A stretch of DNA of 64,000 nt from UBA6244 sp963676875. GTDB taxonomy: Bacteria; Bacteroidota; Bacteroidia; Bacteroidales; F082. Location of the stretch: the NCBI GenBank assembly GCA_963676875.1, contig OY781436.1, positions 1,612,001 through 1,676,000 of the forward strand, read 5' to 3'. Shown piece by piece: positions 50,304-59,565 of this stretch. Position numbers and translations under genes: made by a program. The stretch's first letter is position 1, and every line of letters begins with the position of its first letter. Under the pieces are notes generated by a model that saw only the letters and a list, made by a program, of their open reading frames with translations, was not told the origin of the DNA and searched no databases.

Positions 50304-53180
50304 CTACAACTTATCCGCCTCCTTCTGTGCATCCTCCCTTATTTTGGCTGCGGTGATTTTGGCCTTGTTCACGATGTCGTTGGCCTGATTGTCGGCTTCA
50401 CCAATGAGTTTATTGCCTTGGTTTTCGGCTTCTTCATCCAATTTGGCGGCGGCTTTTTTGGCAGCCATTTCTCCAAGGGCACCATTCTTTTTGCCTTCGG
50501 CTATCAGTTGATCGCCTTGTTTTTTGGCTTCTGCCTTCAGGTCTTGTTTGGCTTTTTGGGCGCTTTTTCGCAGGTCATCGGCCTGCTTTTCGGCGTCAGC
50601 AATAATTTTTTTGGCTTGAGCATCGGCATTTTCAATCAACTGTTTGGCCTTTTCGGTCACATCTTCTTTCACCTTATCAATTTCCTGGTTTACCACTTCC
50701 TTCACAGTTTCTTTGGGTGTGGCCGTGCCCGAGCCTGTTCCCGGAGTTACTGAAACTGTTGGGCTATCCATGGTACCGCCGATGATGAGATGAAAAGGCA
50801 GGTTGTCGGAAACGCTAAAGTTGGCTCCCAGCTTGTTGGCTTCGCCCACCAGGTTGTCGATGAGCTGATTGGCATCCGAACCCAGTTTGGCACGTGGGAT
50901 TTCTGTTTGCATGGTGTAGCCAATGGTTCCGTCGAGGCCTGTCCATCCCTGTATGGTGGCCTTCATGCCTTGGGACTTGATGTCGAAGGGATCCACCATC
51001 AGCTTACCCTCCACAAATTTGAATTCAACCAACACCTTTTCCAGTGTGAGGTTGCTCAATTTATCGTAGTGAAGCAGTTGTGCCGCTTTCTCGAGGGTGT
51101 TGAGGTTTTCTATACGGATTTGGTTGGAGCTCATCCATCCTGTTCCGTTGAGTGTAGAATAAATGGGCATGAGTTGGGCATCCAAACCTGTGGTAAAATC
51201 GAGGGAAGCGTTGCATTTGCCGGTGGCTTTTTTGGCCAGAGGCAAATAGGTTCTGAACATGGCAAATTGCGTGTAAGCAGTGGGGATATCCAGGTTGTTG
51301 AGTTTCATGTTCAACGACGATTCAGCCATCTTTGGGGATGGGGTGGCATAACTTCCATTTACCTGCATGGTGCCGCCCGAAACTTGCATGCGCAGGTCGT
51401 TGAGTTGGATGGCCTTGTCGGCGATAATCAGTTTTCCGCTTACGTTGGTCATGTCCAGACTATCGTAAATCAGTTGTTTGAACGAGCTGCCCATCACAAA
51501 ATGAATGTTGGCAGGAACCTGTGGCACCACAGCGGATGTGTCTGCCGGAGCAGTTGGAGTGTTGGTTTCCCCGGAAGGAGTTGTATCGGTCATTTCTTCT
51601 CCGGAGTCGGTAGTGTCCATGATATCGTCCATATTAAAATAATCCGATTTCACCATGAGTGTGCCATTCAAGGTTTCATTTTTCAGGTACCAAGCCAGGT
51701 AGTCAGTAATTTTTCCGTTGGCTTGCATATCGCTCTGACCTGTCTTCATGGAAAAGGAAACCAGATCGATGTATTGTGGTGAAAAGTTGCATTGTGCCTG
51801 GGTTATTTCCACCGGGTTTTTCAGTGTGGGTGAACTGTATTCCATGTTTTGCACCACGATGGAACCCATGGCCAGAAATTGATCATAATCTTCCTTTTCA
51901 ATGGACGAAAGTTTTCCCTTCAGGGTGATGTCGGCCACGATGGTTCCCTTCATTTGGTCGGTGCTGTCCATGGGATAAAAGTCCTTAACCGTAGCCAAGT
52001 CCATGCGCCCTTTGATGGTGCAATCCAGGTTGGGATCGGAAATGGGCGTGGTAAGATTGAGTTGAACATCAATGGGATTTTTACCCAACTCCATATGCAT
52101 TTTTTGGATATCCACAACGGTGGCGTCCAGGGTTCCTCCGGGACTTGTAACAGCGGCATTCACCTGAATGTTAGCTATTTTTCCGGGCAGGTCCGGGTAT
52201 TTTACAGAGGCATTCTGCACGTCCAGGTTCATTGAAAAAGCGGGATAACTTTCTTCGGTATATAGACCTTTCACGGCACCCTCCAGTTTGAAAGTTCCGG
52301 TAGTCGCCAGGCCGGGATAGTCTTTTAGATAGTTGGCCGGAATCAGCGAAAGCAGTTCCTTAAAATTAGTAGAAGGTGCATTGTAGGTAAGCACCAGGTT
52401 GATGCCTTCTTTTACCATACTCACCGAACCATCAAAATTTAGTTTCAGGTTGTTTACAGTGAGTTCGTTTTTCCCAAAAGTGTAGATGCTGTTGGTCAAA
52501 TCCGCGTCCACATTGGCCTGATACCTCATGGAAACATGGTTGAGATAGGTGGTTTCTTCCATCACCACCAACATATCGGCAATGGAGGTTTGTGTATATA
52601 GTGTTGTGCGAGAGGCGTTCAAATCGCCACTCAAGGTATGGTTTAGTCCGGTAATTTCAGTCAGCAATTGCATCTGATCATCACGGTAAGTCAGACTTCC
52701 ATCAACGACACTGAACTTTTTCAGTCGAATACTGATGTCCTCTTCACCTGAATCTGTTGTTGCGGTGGTTTGCTCACCTGCTTTCTCAGGCACGGCGATA
52801 TCGTAGTTGGCTTTTCCGTCGGCGTTGATCCATACCAGCAATTTGGGTTGAATCAAGGCGATTTTATTTACTTCAAAGTCTCCTTTGAGGACATCTATCA
52901 GGTTGAAAACCACTTTGATTTCCGGTATGGAAGCGAGGGTGTCGCCATCAAATGCATCTTTGCCCACCACGCTCAGGTTGGTGATGGTCAGGCGAAAATC
53001 GGGGAAACTCCGTACCAGACCAAAATCCATCTCCTGAAAATCGACCCGGGCAACTACCTGGTTGTTTATTTCCTGTTTGGCCATCTCAATGATTTTTCCT
53101 TTGAACACATAGGGCAGAATAACAACGACCAAAGCGAGTATAACGAGTATAACGGCGAGAATTTTAAAAAAAGTTTTCAT
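50304..53180 (-). CDS. AsmA-family protein with long coiled-coil C-terminus
   Basis: 958 residues. One N-terminal membrane helix (ILAVILVILALVVVILPYVF, ~8-27) leads into the AsmA periplasmic beta-strand groove (~30-800; KIKEMAKQEI-like start, LNVDVQNASVKYPDLPGKI, GYTMQTEIPRAKLG and the conserved C-terminal region around 770-810). These proteins are thought to take part in phospholipid transport to, or assembly of, the outer membrane. Residues ~815-958 are unusual: a highly charged Ala/Lys/Glu/Asp/Gln-rich helix (KAKQLIENADAQAKKII, AKKQGDQLIAEGKK, DAQKEADKL end) likely to form a long coiled coil. The family usually lacks this. Confidence 0.88.
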   Translation of the reverse strand: MKTFFKILAVILVILALVVVILPYVFKGKIIEMAKQEINNQVVARVDFQEMDFGLVRSFPDFRLTITNLSVVGKDAFDGDTLASIPEIKVVFNLIDVLKGDFEVNKIALIQPKLLVWINADGKANYDIAVPEKAGEQTTATTDSGEEDISIRLKKFSVVDGSLTYRDDQMQLLTEITGLNHTLSGDLNASRTTLYTQTSIADMLVVMEETTYLNHVSMRYQANVDADLTNSIYTFGKNELTVNNLKLNFDGSVSMVKEGINLVLTYNAPSTNFKELLSLIPANYLKDYPGLATTGTFKLEGAVKGLYTEESYPAFSMNLDVQNASVKYPDLPGKIANIQVNAAVTSPGGTLDATVVDIQKMHMELGKNPIDVQLNLTTPISDPNLDCTIKGRMDLATVKDFYPMDSTDQMKGTIVADITLKGKLSSIEKEDYDQFLAMGSIVVQNMEYSSPTLKNPVEITQAQCNFSPQYIDLVSFSMKTGQSDMQANGKITDYLAWYLKNETLNGTLMVKSDYFNMDDIMDTTDSGEEMTDTTPSGETNTPTAPADTSAVVPQVPANIHFVMGSSFKQLIYDSLDMTNVSGKLIIADKAIQLNDLRMQVSGGTMQVNGSYATPSPKMAESSLNMKLNNLDIPTAYTQFAMFRTYLPLAKKATGKCNASLDFTTGLDAQLMPIYSTLNGTGWMSSNQIRIENLNTLEKAAQLLHYDKLSNLTLEKVLVEFKFVEGKLMVDPFDIKSQGMKATIQGWTGLDGTIGYTMQTEIPRAKLGSDANQLIDNLVGEANKLGANFSVSDNLPFHLIIGGTMDSPTVSVTPGTGSGTATPKETVKEVVNQEIDKVKEDVTEKAKQLIENADAQAKKIIADAEKQADDLRKSAQKAKQDLKAEAKKQGDQLIAEGKKNGALGEMAAKKAAAKLDEEAENQGNKLIGEADNQANDIVNKAKITAAKIREDAQKEADKL

Positions 53181-53283
53181 GGTTTTCTATGGTTATAAAT
53201 TTGATTACAAAGCTACTGCATATTTCGACCAAAGGCGAGGAAGGAAGATTAATTATTTTAACAGAAGTTTTTTAATCAACCTG

Positions 53284-53964
53284 TTAGAGGTCGAGGGTGA
53301 GGTTGTCGTTTACCGCAGGTTGGACAAGCGAAGGGTCGTTGTTCACCGGAGAATTAATACCCTTACCAATAGGATAAGCCTCCATCTGTCGGTGGTCGAA
53401 GGGCATAAGCAGGGAGGTAAGCAGGGTCGGATTTTCCTCATGCAACCACGCTTTTTCCTTTTCGCGCGGGAGAATAACAGGCATGCGGTTGTGGATGGTT
53501 TTCATGAGTTGGTTAGGCTCCGTAGTAATGATGGAAAATGTGTGCAACGCGCGCCCCTCGGCATCTTTCCATGTTTCCCAGATGCCCGCCATGGCGAAAA
53601 GTTCTTCATTTTTCAAAAAAATGCGGTAAGGCGTTTTGTTGGCTTCCTTTTTCCATTCGTAAAAACCGTTGGCAGGTATCAGGCATCGTCGCCGTGAGAA
53701 AGCTGCCTTAAATGAGGGTTTTTCTAAAATGGTTTCGGCGCGTGTATTGATGAGTTTGTTGCCAATCTTGGGATCCTTGGCCCAAAAAGGTACCAAACCC
53801 CACTTGAAAAAGCTCAGTTTTTCGGGGTCTTGATTGGTAATTACTGCTAAGGACTGTCCCGGAGCACAATTGAAACCGGGTTTATACATTTCATCAAACA
53901 CCTCCACATTGAAACGTTCGCTGATATGTTTGCCCTTTACCGAAAGCTGAAATCGTCCGCACAC
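53284..53964 (-). CDS. SRAP (YedK/HMCES) abasic-site crosslinking protein
   Basis: 226 residues, a full-length SOS response-associated peptidase fold. After Met removal, MCGRFQLS exposes the catalytic Cys2. NTRAET (Asn73, Arg75, Glu77) and GFYEWKK (Glu103) are the active-site blocks; TIHNRMPVIL carries the conserved His. The protein forms a thiazolidine crosslink with abasic sites in single-stranded DNA to protect them during replication. It is a single gene with no visible LexA box; the neighbouring dnaJ pair is separated by ~115 bp. Confidence 0.95.
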   Translation of the reverse strand: MCGRFQLSVKGKHISERFNVEVFDEMYKPGFNCAPGQSLAVITNQDPEKLSFFKWGLVPFWAKDPKIGNKLINTRAETILEKPSFKAAFSRRRCLIPANGFYEWKKEANKTPYRIFLKNEELFAMAGIWETWKDAEGRALHTFSIITTEPNQLMKTIHNRMPVILPREKEKAWLHEENPTLLTSLLMPFDHRQMEAYPIGKGINSPVNNDPSLVQPAVNDNLTLDL

Positions 53965-54080
53965 GTTAGTGATGTTTTTGGTTTACAATGAAAACTAAGG
54001 GTCAAAGGTGGAGAAAAGGGATGAGAGACAACAGGGTGTCTGCTTTTTTATTTTTCGTAGACCGCTGTTGATTTACCATC

Positions 54081-54443
54081 TTACATTATCCTCAACAACC
54101 TATTAATCAATTCATATTGAATACCTGCGACCTTAGGGTTAGACACATCGCCATTGATACCTACCAATAAATAGGCCACATGCGATAGTTTATAATCGCA
54201 ATAGATACAGCCTTCCTTGGTGCGATAAATTCGTTTGAAATGACTTTCAATGGGCAAGTTCAGGGTGGCCATCACCTGTTGCGCCTTGCCGATGGATTCC
54301 ATAAAACCTATTTCGTTGGCCAGTTCGAGTTCGGGCAGCAAATCAGAAGCATAATGGGTAAGGTGGGCATCGTTGAGTGCCTGGATGAATTGCTCCAGAG
54401 CCAGATGCGTGTGTAAGTCGTGAAATCTAACGAGGTTATTCAT
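54081..54443 (-). CDS. small protein overlapping dnaJ, with DinD/BRO-like motif
   Basis: 120 residues, starting inside the last 8 bp of the DnaJ-like gene, so translationally coupled. In many genomes this slot holds the CbpM modulator, but the MerR-like CbpM pattern is not visible. Instead SHFKRIYRT followed by DYKLSHVAYLLVGINGD resembles the D..LSRYACYLIA.NGDPRKP motif of DNA-damage-inducible protein D and BRO-type domains. This is recognition by eye. It may be a degenerate or minimal version of that domain. The function is unknown; a role tied to the co-chaperone is inferred from the overlap only. Confidence 0.6.
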   Translation of the reverse strand: MNNLVRFHDLHTHLALEQFIQALNDAHLTHYASDLLPELELANEIGFMESIGKAQQVMATLNLPIESHFKRIYRTKEGCIYCDYKLSHVAYLLVGINGDVSNPKVAGIQYELINRLLRIM

Positions 54444-55362
54444 GGCTTTTCTCTTTTAATTCTTGAAATAATTTTTCTTCTTCAGTACTCAGGTTGGTAG
54501 GAATTTGAATTTGGGTGGTGACGTATAAATCGCCAAATTGTTCAGACTGCCCATAAACCGGCATGCCTTTCCCTTTCAATCGGAGTTTTTTGCCGCCCTG
54601 ATTTCCTTTGGGAATTTTCATGGTCACATTTCCGTTGAGAGTGGGTACCTGAACCGACCCGCCCAATACAGCAGTGTAAACATCCAGGATCAGTGTGCTG
54701 TACAAATCGTTTTCTTTTCTTTTAAACGCAGGATGCTTATGTACGTGGATGGTGATATACAAATCGCCATTGGGACCTCCGTTTATTCCGGGACTGCCTT
54801 TACCTTTAAGTTTAATCTTTTGTTGGTCGCGGGTTCCGGGCTTGGTGCTGATACGGAGTTTTTGTTGGTCGAGTTGCAGAATGCGTGAACAACCGTGGTA
54901 GGCTTCCTCCAGGGTGATCTCCATGTCTGCAGCAAAATCCTGTCCCTTCATTTTACGCGAGCCACGGCGACTTTGTCCGCCAAAACCCGAAGCACCGCCA
55001 CCAAAAATATTGTTAAAGAAATCGGAGAATGCCTCCGGATCGCCCTGATAGGATTGATGGCTGCCTCGCTGTCCGCCCGATTGACCATAAAATTGCGAAT
55101 AATCGAATCCGGCATCACCTCCGGGCTGCTGTTGGGCTTGTTTCCAGTTGGCTCCCAATTCGTCGTATTTTTTACGGTTTTCGTCGTTGCTCAACACCTG
55201 ATAGGCTTCCGAAACCGCCTTGAATTTCTCCTCCAATGTCCTGTCTCCCTTGGTCTTATCGGGATGATATTCCTTGGCCAATTTGCGGTAAGCCTTCTTT
55301 ATCTCATCTTTGGTGGCCGATTTGTCCACCCCGAGAATCTTATAATAATCTTTGTAGTCCAT
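54436..55362 (-). CDS. CbpA-like DnaJ co-chaperone
   Basis: 308 residues: a J domain (1-~68; HPD at 33-35), a Gly/Gln/Phe-rich linker (~70-135), and a two-part DnaJ C-terminal substrate-binding domain (~135-300; DLYITIHVHKHPAFKRKEND, KGKGMPVYG). There is no CxxCxGxG zinc finger, so this is the CbpA/DnaJ-class II form. It stimulates an Hsp70 ATPase and delivers substrates. The 3' end overlaps the next gene by 8 bp. The symbol cbpA is likely but not assigned with certainty. Confidence 0.9.
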   Translation of the reverse strand: MDYKDYYKILGVDKSATKDEIKKAYRKLAKEYHPDKTKGDRTLEEKFKAVSEAYQVLSNDENRKKYDELGANWKQAQQQPGGDAGFDYSQFYGQSGGQRGSHQSYQGDPEAFSDFFNNIFGGGASGFGGQSRRGSRKMKGQDFAADMEITLEEAYHGCSRILQLDQQKLRISTKPGTRDQQKIKLKGKGSPGINGGPNGDLYITIHVHKHPAFKRKENDLYSTLILDVYTAVLGGSVQVPTLNGNVTMKIPKGNQGGKKLRLKGKGMPVYGQSEQFGDLYVTTQIQIPTNLSTEEEKLFQELKEKSHE

Positions 55363-55455
55363 AGGGTCAAATGAAAGCCTAAAATTAATGAAAAATCAGC
55401 TTCCAGGAAGTTAAAATTCGTGAAAACACAAGACACCAGCCCTCGGAGGTATATC

Positions 55456-55469
55456 AATAGCTGAAAACC
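55456..55469 (+). repeat. 14 bp inverted repeat flanking the two-component genes, left arm
   Basis: AATAGCTGAAAACC; its exact reverse complement is at 58427-58440, just after the histidine kinase gene. Confidence 0.45.
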
Positions 55470-55628
55470 ACCGTTTTTTATAAATGGCCAAAATCAAGTA
55501 CCTTCCCTTGCCCAATAACCATTTATTTTACTCTTTGATAATTTCCGTTAATTTGGTATAAACTGAAATATATCAACAAATTTTTATTTAGAATTTATAT
55601 AAATTACCGTATTTTGCGGTGTCAAACA

Positions 55629-56264
55629 ATGAATATGATACGATTGGTAATAGCCGACGACCATCCCATCATCATCAATGGTGTGGCGGCGCTGCTCAAA
55701 CAGGACGATGAAATAAACCTGGTGAAAGAGGTTTACGACGGATTGCAATTGCTTAACTTTCTTAAAGATAATGAAGCTGATGTGATACTGCTTGACATCA
55801 ATATGCCCGAACTTAACGGTGTAGATGCTTGCCGCATGATTAAAAACCAACATCCCGACACCAAGGTTTTGGCCTTTTCGCAGTACAACGAAAAACGTTT
55901 TGTAAAAAGGCTGCTCAAATCTGGTGCCAACGGGTATTTGTTGAAAAACTCACCTGCTTCGGAATTGATTTCCGCCATTAAAATGGTGCATCAGGGAGGT
56001 ATGTACCTGAGCAAGGAACTACCCAATATTTTTTACGAAAACAAAAATCAGGCGCAAACCGACAGCCTGTTCCCGGATATCAGTCAGCGCGAACTGGATG
56101 TGCTTAAATTGATTTGCGAGGAGCTGAACACCCAGGAAATTGCCGACCGCCTGTTTATCAGCAAACATACCGTTGAAACGCATCGGGCCAACCTCCTCCT
56201 GAAAGTGGGTGTAAAAAACACCGCCGGATTGGTAAAATGGGCAGTTGAAAACGAGTTTGTTTGA
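55629..56264 (+). CDS. NarL/FixJ-family response regulator
   Basis: 211 residues from ATG 55629 (another ATG is two codons later). The receiver has acidic pair Asp10-Asp11 and acceptor Asp56 in VILLDINMPELNG. The LuxR-type helix-turn-helix near ~145-205 contains LNTQEIADRLFISKHTVETH and NLLLKVGVKNTAGLV. It should bind DNA on phosphorylation by the histidine kinase encoded 27 bp downstream. The target genes are not evident from the window. Confidence 0.93.
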   Translation: MNMIRLVIADDHPIIINGVAALLKQDDEINLVKEVYDGLQLLNFLKDNEADVILLDINMPELNGVDACRMIKNQHPDTKVLAFSQYNEKRFVKRLLKSGANGYLLKNSPASELISAIKMVHQGGMYLSKELPNIFYENKNQAQTDSLFPDISQRELDVLKLICEELNTQEIADRLFISKHTVETHRANLLLKVGVKNTAGLVKWAVENEFV

Positions 56265-56291
56265 CCCCACTTTAAACATATCATGAAATAA

Positions 56292-58415
56292 ATGAGGCCA
56301 TTTTATTTTAAAAAAACCACTCCATCACTCACCCTGATTACCATCCTATTGGCGATAACTACTTGGTTTCCATCCAACGCGCAGTCTATCAAAGAACCCA
56401 GAATTCTTGATTCACTGCAATTTAAAATCGACAGTCTGCTTACTCCACAAGACAAAATAAACCAATACCTGAAAGCCTGGGAAGTGGCCAAAAGCATCAA
56501 CCACCAACAAGCCATCGCCTTTGCCAAAAAAGGTATGGATTTGGCCCGGGAATCGGACGATTATGATGATATGTCCACTTTTTTGTGGCAAGCCGGGCTT
56601 TCCTTTCAAATGCTGGGAGAGTTTGATTCGGCCATGCACTACATCCGGCAATCGGTTCAGGTGGCTGAGGCACATCAACTAACCCAAGCCAAACTCACTG
56701 CAGACCACCGACTTGCTGCTCTTTATTACCGGATGGGAAACAGCGATTCGGCTCGGGTGATATTCCAAAAGGTGTTGGCTGAAAGCGTGAAAAATACATT
56801 TGGAAAAGGCGAAATGCTGGCGAGCAGCGGACTGGGTAAACTGGCCAAACGCGAGGGCGACTACGAACAGGCATTGCTCTACTTTATGCGTGAATTGGAA
56901 TTGGCCCATACCCTTGACTTCCCCAACTCGGAAGCCCACGCCCTGATGAATATGGGCATTATTTATGGAAAAATGAGGGATTTGTCCAAAGCCAAATCCA
57001 TGAGTCTGGAAGCGCTGTCCATTGCCAGCGAAATTGGCGATCGGGACCGCACGTTGCAGCTATACAACAACCTGGCGGTAATGTACCGAATATCGGGCAA
57101 TTACGACTCCTCACTCTATTTTCAGCAACAAAGCCTTTCCATCTCCCGCCAAATTGGAAACAGGGGTCAGGTAACATTGTCGTACATGAATTTCGGAACC
57201 ACCTATGCCTACCAAAAAAAGTTTGATTTGGCCGAAAAGTATTACGATTCGGCCTATGCGCTGGCCAAAAACAGCAAAAATATTCCTCAGAAAATGAGCC
57301 TGTTGCAAAACCTCTCGGCGGTAAACAAAGACCGGGGATATTTCAACGAATCCATCCGGTATGCACGGATGGCTCTGGCACTTTCGCAAACTACCAAACA
57401 AACGAATACCTTGCCCGATTTGTACGAAAATATGTACCTGTCGTTCAAAGGCCTCGGCATGGCTGACTCGGCCCTTTTTTACCATGAACAATTCCTTATC
57501 TATCACGACAGCCTTTTCAACGAAACCAAACAGAAAAACATTGAAGAGCTAAAAATTAAGTACGAAACACAGAAAAACGAAGGCGATATGCTGGATTTGG
57601 AGAACAAAAGTCTGGAACAATCCCTTGCCCTGGCCTCCAAACGAATACTGCTAAACATACTGTATGGAACAAGTTTTACGGTGTTGGTGGTTCTTATTCT
57701 ACTTTGGATACTCTATCGAGTTAAGCATAGAAACACACTGATTATCAAGGAAAAGGAAATTGAGAGACTCGTGCGTGAAAAGGAAATGAATGCTGCCGTA
57801 GCGCTGCTTTCGGGGCAGGAAGAAGAGCGCAAACGCATTGCCCAGGAAATCCACGATGGCATTGGCGTACTGCTTTCGTCGGCGAGTTTGTATTTGTCGC
57901 AGCTAAACACCAGTTCAACCAAGGAGGAAGTAGATGTCGCTTTGCAAAAAGCCGGAGAAATGATTCGGCAGGCCGCCGATGATGTCCGGAAAATTTCACA
58001 CAACATGATGCCCGGCGTGCTTTCGCGGTTTGGTTTGTGGGATGCGCTTGAAGACCTATTTGAAGAAGTGGAAGAAATGGGCATAGTTAAGGTGCAATAC
58101 AGCCGTCAAGGAGCCAAAACCCGACTGGCCGAAAACACGGAAGTCATGGTTTACCGGATGATGCAGGAGCTGGTAAACAACACCTTAAAACACGCACAAG
58201 CCTCTCTTATTCAAGCCAATATTCAGCGGGCAAACACGACCCTGACCATCCTGTACAAAGACAATGGGGTGGGCTTTCATCAGGACAATCTTCCAAAGGA
58301 AAAAAGTCTTGGTTTATCGGGCATCTATTCCCGTACCGAATACCTCCACGGAAGTATCAAAATACAGTCGGCCCGGGGTCAGGGCTTTTATGCACAAATT
58401 GACATTCCGCTTTAG
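56292..58415 (+). CDS. TPR-sensor histidine kinase (HisKA_3)
   Basis: 707 residues: a signal peptide, about eight TPR-like repeats (~45-410) as periplasmic sensor, one transmembrane helix (~455-475), and a coiled coil leading to the HisKA_3 dimerisation domain with QEIHDGIGVLLSSAS (His521). A HATPase_c domain follows (~600-707; N box MVYRMMQELVNNTLKHA, G1 KDNGVGF, G2 LGLSGIYSR). All kinase motifs are intact. It forms an operon with the upstream response regulator. The TPR sensor suggests a protein or peptide ligand in the periplasm, or an interaction partner, but no ligand can be named. Confidence 0.93.
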   Translation: MRPFYFKKTTPSLTLITILLAITTWFPSNAQSIKEPRILDSLQFKIDSLLTPQDKINQYLKAWEVAKSINHQQAIAFAKKGMDLARESDDYDDMSTFLWQAGLSFQMLGEFDSAMHYIRQSVQVAEAHQLTQAKLTADHRLAALYYRMGNSDSARVIFQKVLAESVKNTFGKGEMLASSGLGKLAKREGDYEQALLYFMRELELAHTLDFPNSEAHALMNMGIIYGKMRDLSKAKSMSLEALSIASEIGDRDRTLQLYNNLAVMYRISGNYDSSLYFQQQSLSISRQIGNRGQVTLSYMNFGTTYAYQKKFDLAEKYYDSAYALAKNSKNIPQKMSLLQNLSAVNKDRGYFNESIRYARMALALSQTTKQTNTLPDLYENMYLSFKGLGMADSALFYHEQFLIYHDSLFNETKQKNIEELKIKYETQKNEGDMLDLENKSLEQSLALASKRILLNILYGTSFTVLVVLILLWILYRVKHRNTLIIKEKEIERLVREKEMNAAVALLSGQEEERKRIAQEIHDGIGVLLSSASLYLSQLNTSSTKEEVDVALQKAGEMIRQAADDVRKISHNMMPGVLSRFGLWDALEDLFEEVEEMGIVKVQYSRQGAKTRLAENTEVMVYRMMQELVNNTLKHAQASLIQANIQRANTTLTILYKDNGVGFHQDNLPKEKSLGLSGIYSRTEYLHGSIKIQSARGQGFYAQIDIPL

Positions 58416-58426
58416 TTTCCATTAGC

Positions 58427-58440
58427 GGTTTTCAGCTATT
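58427..58440 (-). repeat. 14 bp inverted repeat flanking the two-component genes, right arm
   Basis: GGTTTTCAGCTATT, the exact reverse complement of 55456-55469. Confidence 0.45.
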
Positions 58441-58518
58441 TATCCAATATCCCTGAAATTACCGTTGTCTGTTTTGCCTCACCACCCCATTTTTGTTGCA
58501 TAATAATACAAAAATGAT

Positions 58519-59526
58519 ATGAAGAATTTAACCTACCTCATTCTCGGCTTTTTAGCCTTTACTACCATGATCTCAGGCTGTAAGAAAAGTGAAGACAGCA
58601 ACCAAAATCCTGTAGTAGCTTCTGTACAGGTAAATCCATCCAGTGTAACCGTCAACGGAATGGCTTCCATCACTGTGATGGCCACCGACGCAGACGATGA
58701 TGAACTTACCTATAACTATATTGTTTCCGGTGGATCCATTAGCGGAAGCGGATCGTCGGTATCGTGGAATGCACCCGCCAACCAAGGGGTGTTTACTGTG
58801 GAAGTAACCGTTTCGGATGGCAAAGGTGAAGACTCCGGATCGGGGCAGCTTACCGTTTCAGCACCTGTGAATAACAATCCCGTTGTCAGCAGTGTACAAC
58901 TCAATCCCACTACGGCCAACCCCGGACAAGTGGTGGCTGTTTCGGTGCAAGCCACCGACACTGATAGCGACCAACTCACCTATCAGTATCAGGTGACGGG
59001 AGGGGCTGTGAGTGGAAACGGATCATCGGTTTCGTGGACGGCACCATCACAAGCCGGGGCTTATTCCATCACCGTTACCGTAATGGATGGCAAAGGGGGT
59101 CAGGCCACCGGAAATGCCGCCTTAACCGTGAGTCAGCCCGTTACCAAAATTACCGGAACAGCCAACTTTCCCGCAGGTTCTTCGGGTGATTTATCCAATG
59201 CCAAAGTAAGCCTTTACACTTCCTACGACAATTGGAACAGCAACAACCCCATCCAATATACCGCCGCAACAGGTTCAGGTTCAAATGTTTCGTTTGAACT
59301 AACTGATGTAACACCGGGCATATATTACCTGGATGTATGGAAAGATAACGACAACAGCGGAGGCTGGTCGTTTGGCGATTTCGTGGGTTGGTATGGTGAT
59401 GGCGGATTGGGAGCTCCCAGCTTAACCGAAATTTCTATCCAGGAAGGCCAAACCAAAAATGTAACCATCACCATGATGAGCATCACAGGGAAGCGTCCTG
59501 CCGGAAACAACAAAGTAAATCGCTAA
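58519..59526 (+). CDS. lipoprotein with two Ig/PKD-like repeats
   Basis: 335 residues. A lipoprotein signal ends ISGCKK. Two tandem ~95-residue repeats follow (NPVVASVQVNPSSVTV at ~31 and NPVVSSVQLNPTTANP at ~126), each ending in a VTVSDGKG/VTVMDGKG strand, i.e. Ig/PKD-type beta sandwiches. The C-terminal ~120 residues resemble a prealbumin/CarboxypepD-like domain (YYLDVWKDNDNSGGWSFG, FVGWYGDGGL). Probably a surface or periplasmic lipoprotein; the target is unknown. Co-oriented with the next lipoprotein at 40 bp. Confidence 0.8.
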   Translation: MKNLTYLILGFLAFTTMISGCKKSEDSNQNPVVASVQVNPSSVTVNGMASITVMATDADDDELTYNYIVSGGSISGSGSSVSWNAPANQGVFTVEVTVSDGKGEDSGSGQLTVSAPVNNNPVVSSVQLNPTTANPGQVVAVSVQATDTDSDQLTYQYQVTGGAVSGNGSSVSWTAPSQAGAYSITVTVMDGKGGQATGNAALTVSQPVTKITGTANFPAGSSGDLSNAKVSLYTSYDNWNSNNPIQYTAATGSGSNVSFELTDVTPGIYYLDVWKDNDNSGGWSFGDFVGWYGDGGLGAPSLTEISIQEGQTKNVTITMMSITGKRPAGNNKVNR

Positions 59527-59565
59527 TAATAAACGTACTACTAAAACACATCTAATATTTTAACC

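Noticed and set aside
54081..54443. Assignment of the small dnaJ-overlapping gene as CbpM
   Set aside because: The MerR-like CbpM pattern is not visible; the position alone does not justify the name.
55363..55628. Search for a promoter or RNA gene upstream of the response regulator
   Set aside because: The sequence TACCGTATTTTG resembles but does not match TAnnTTTG, and no conserved RNA structure was seen.
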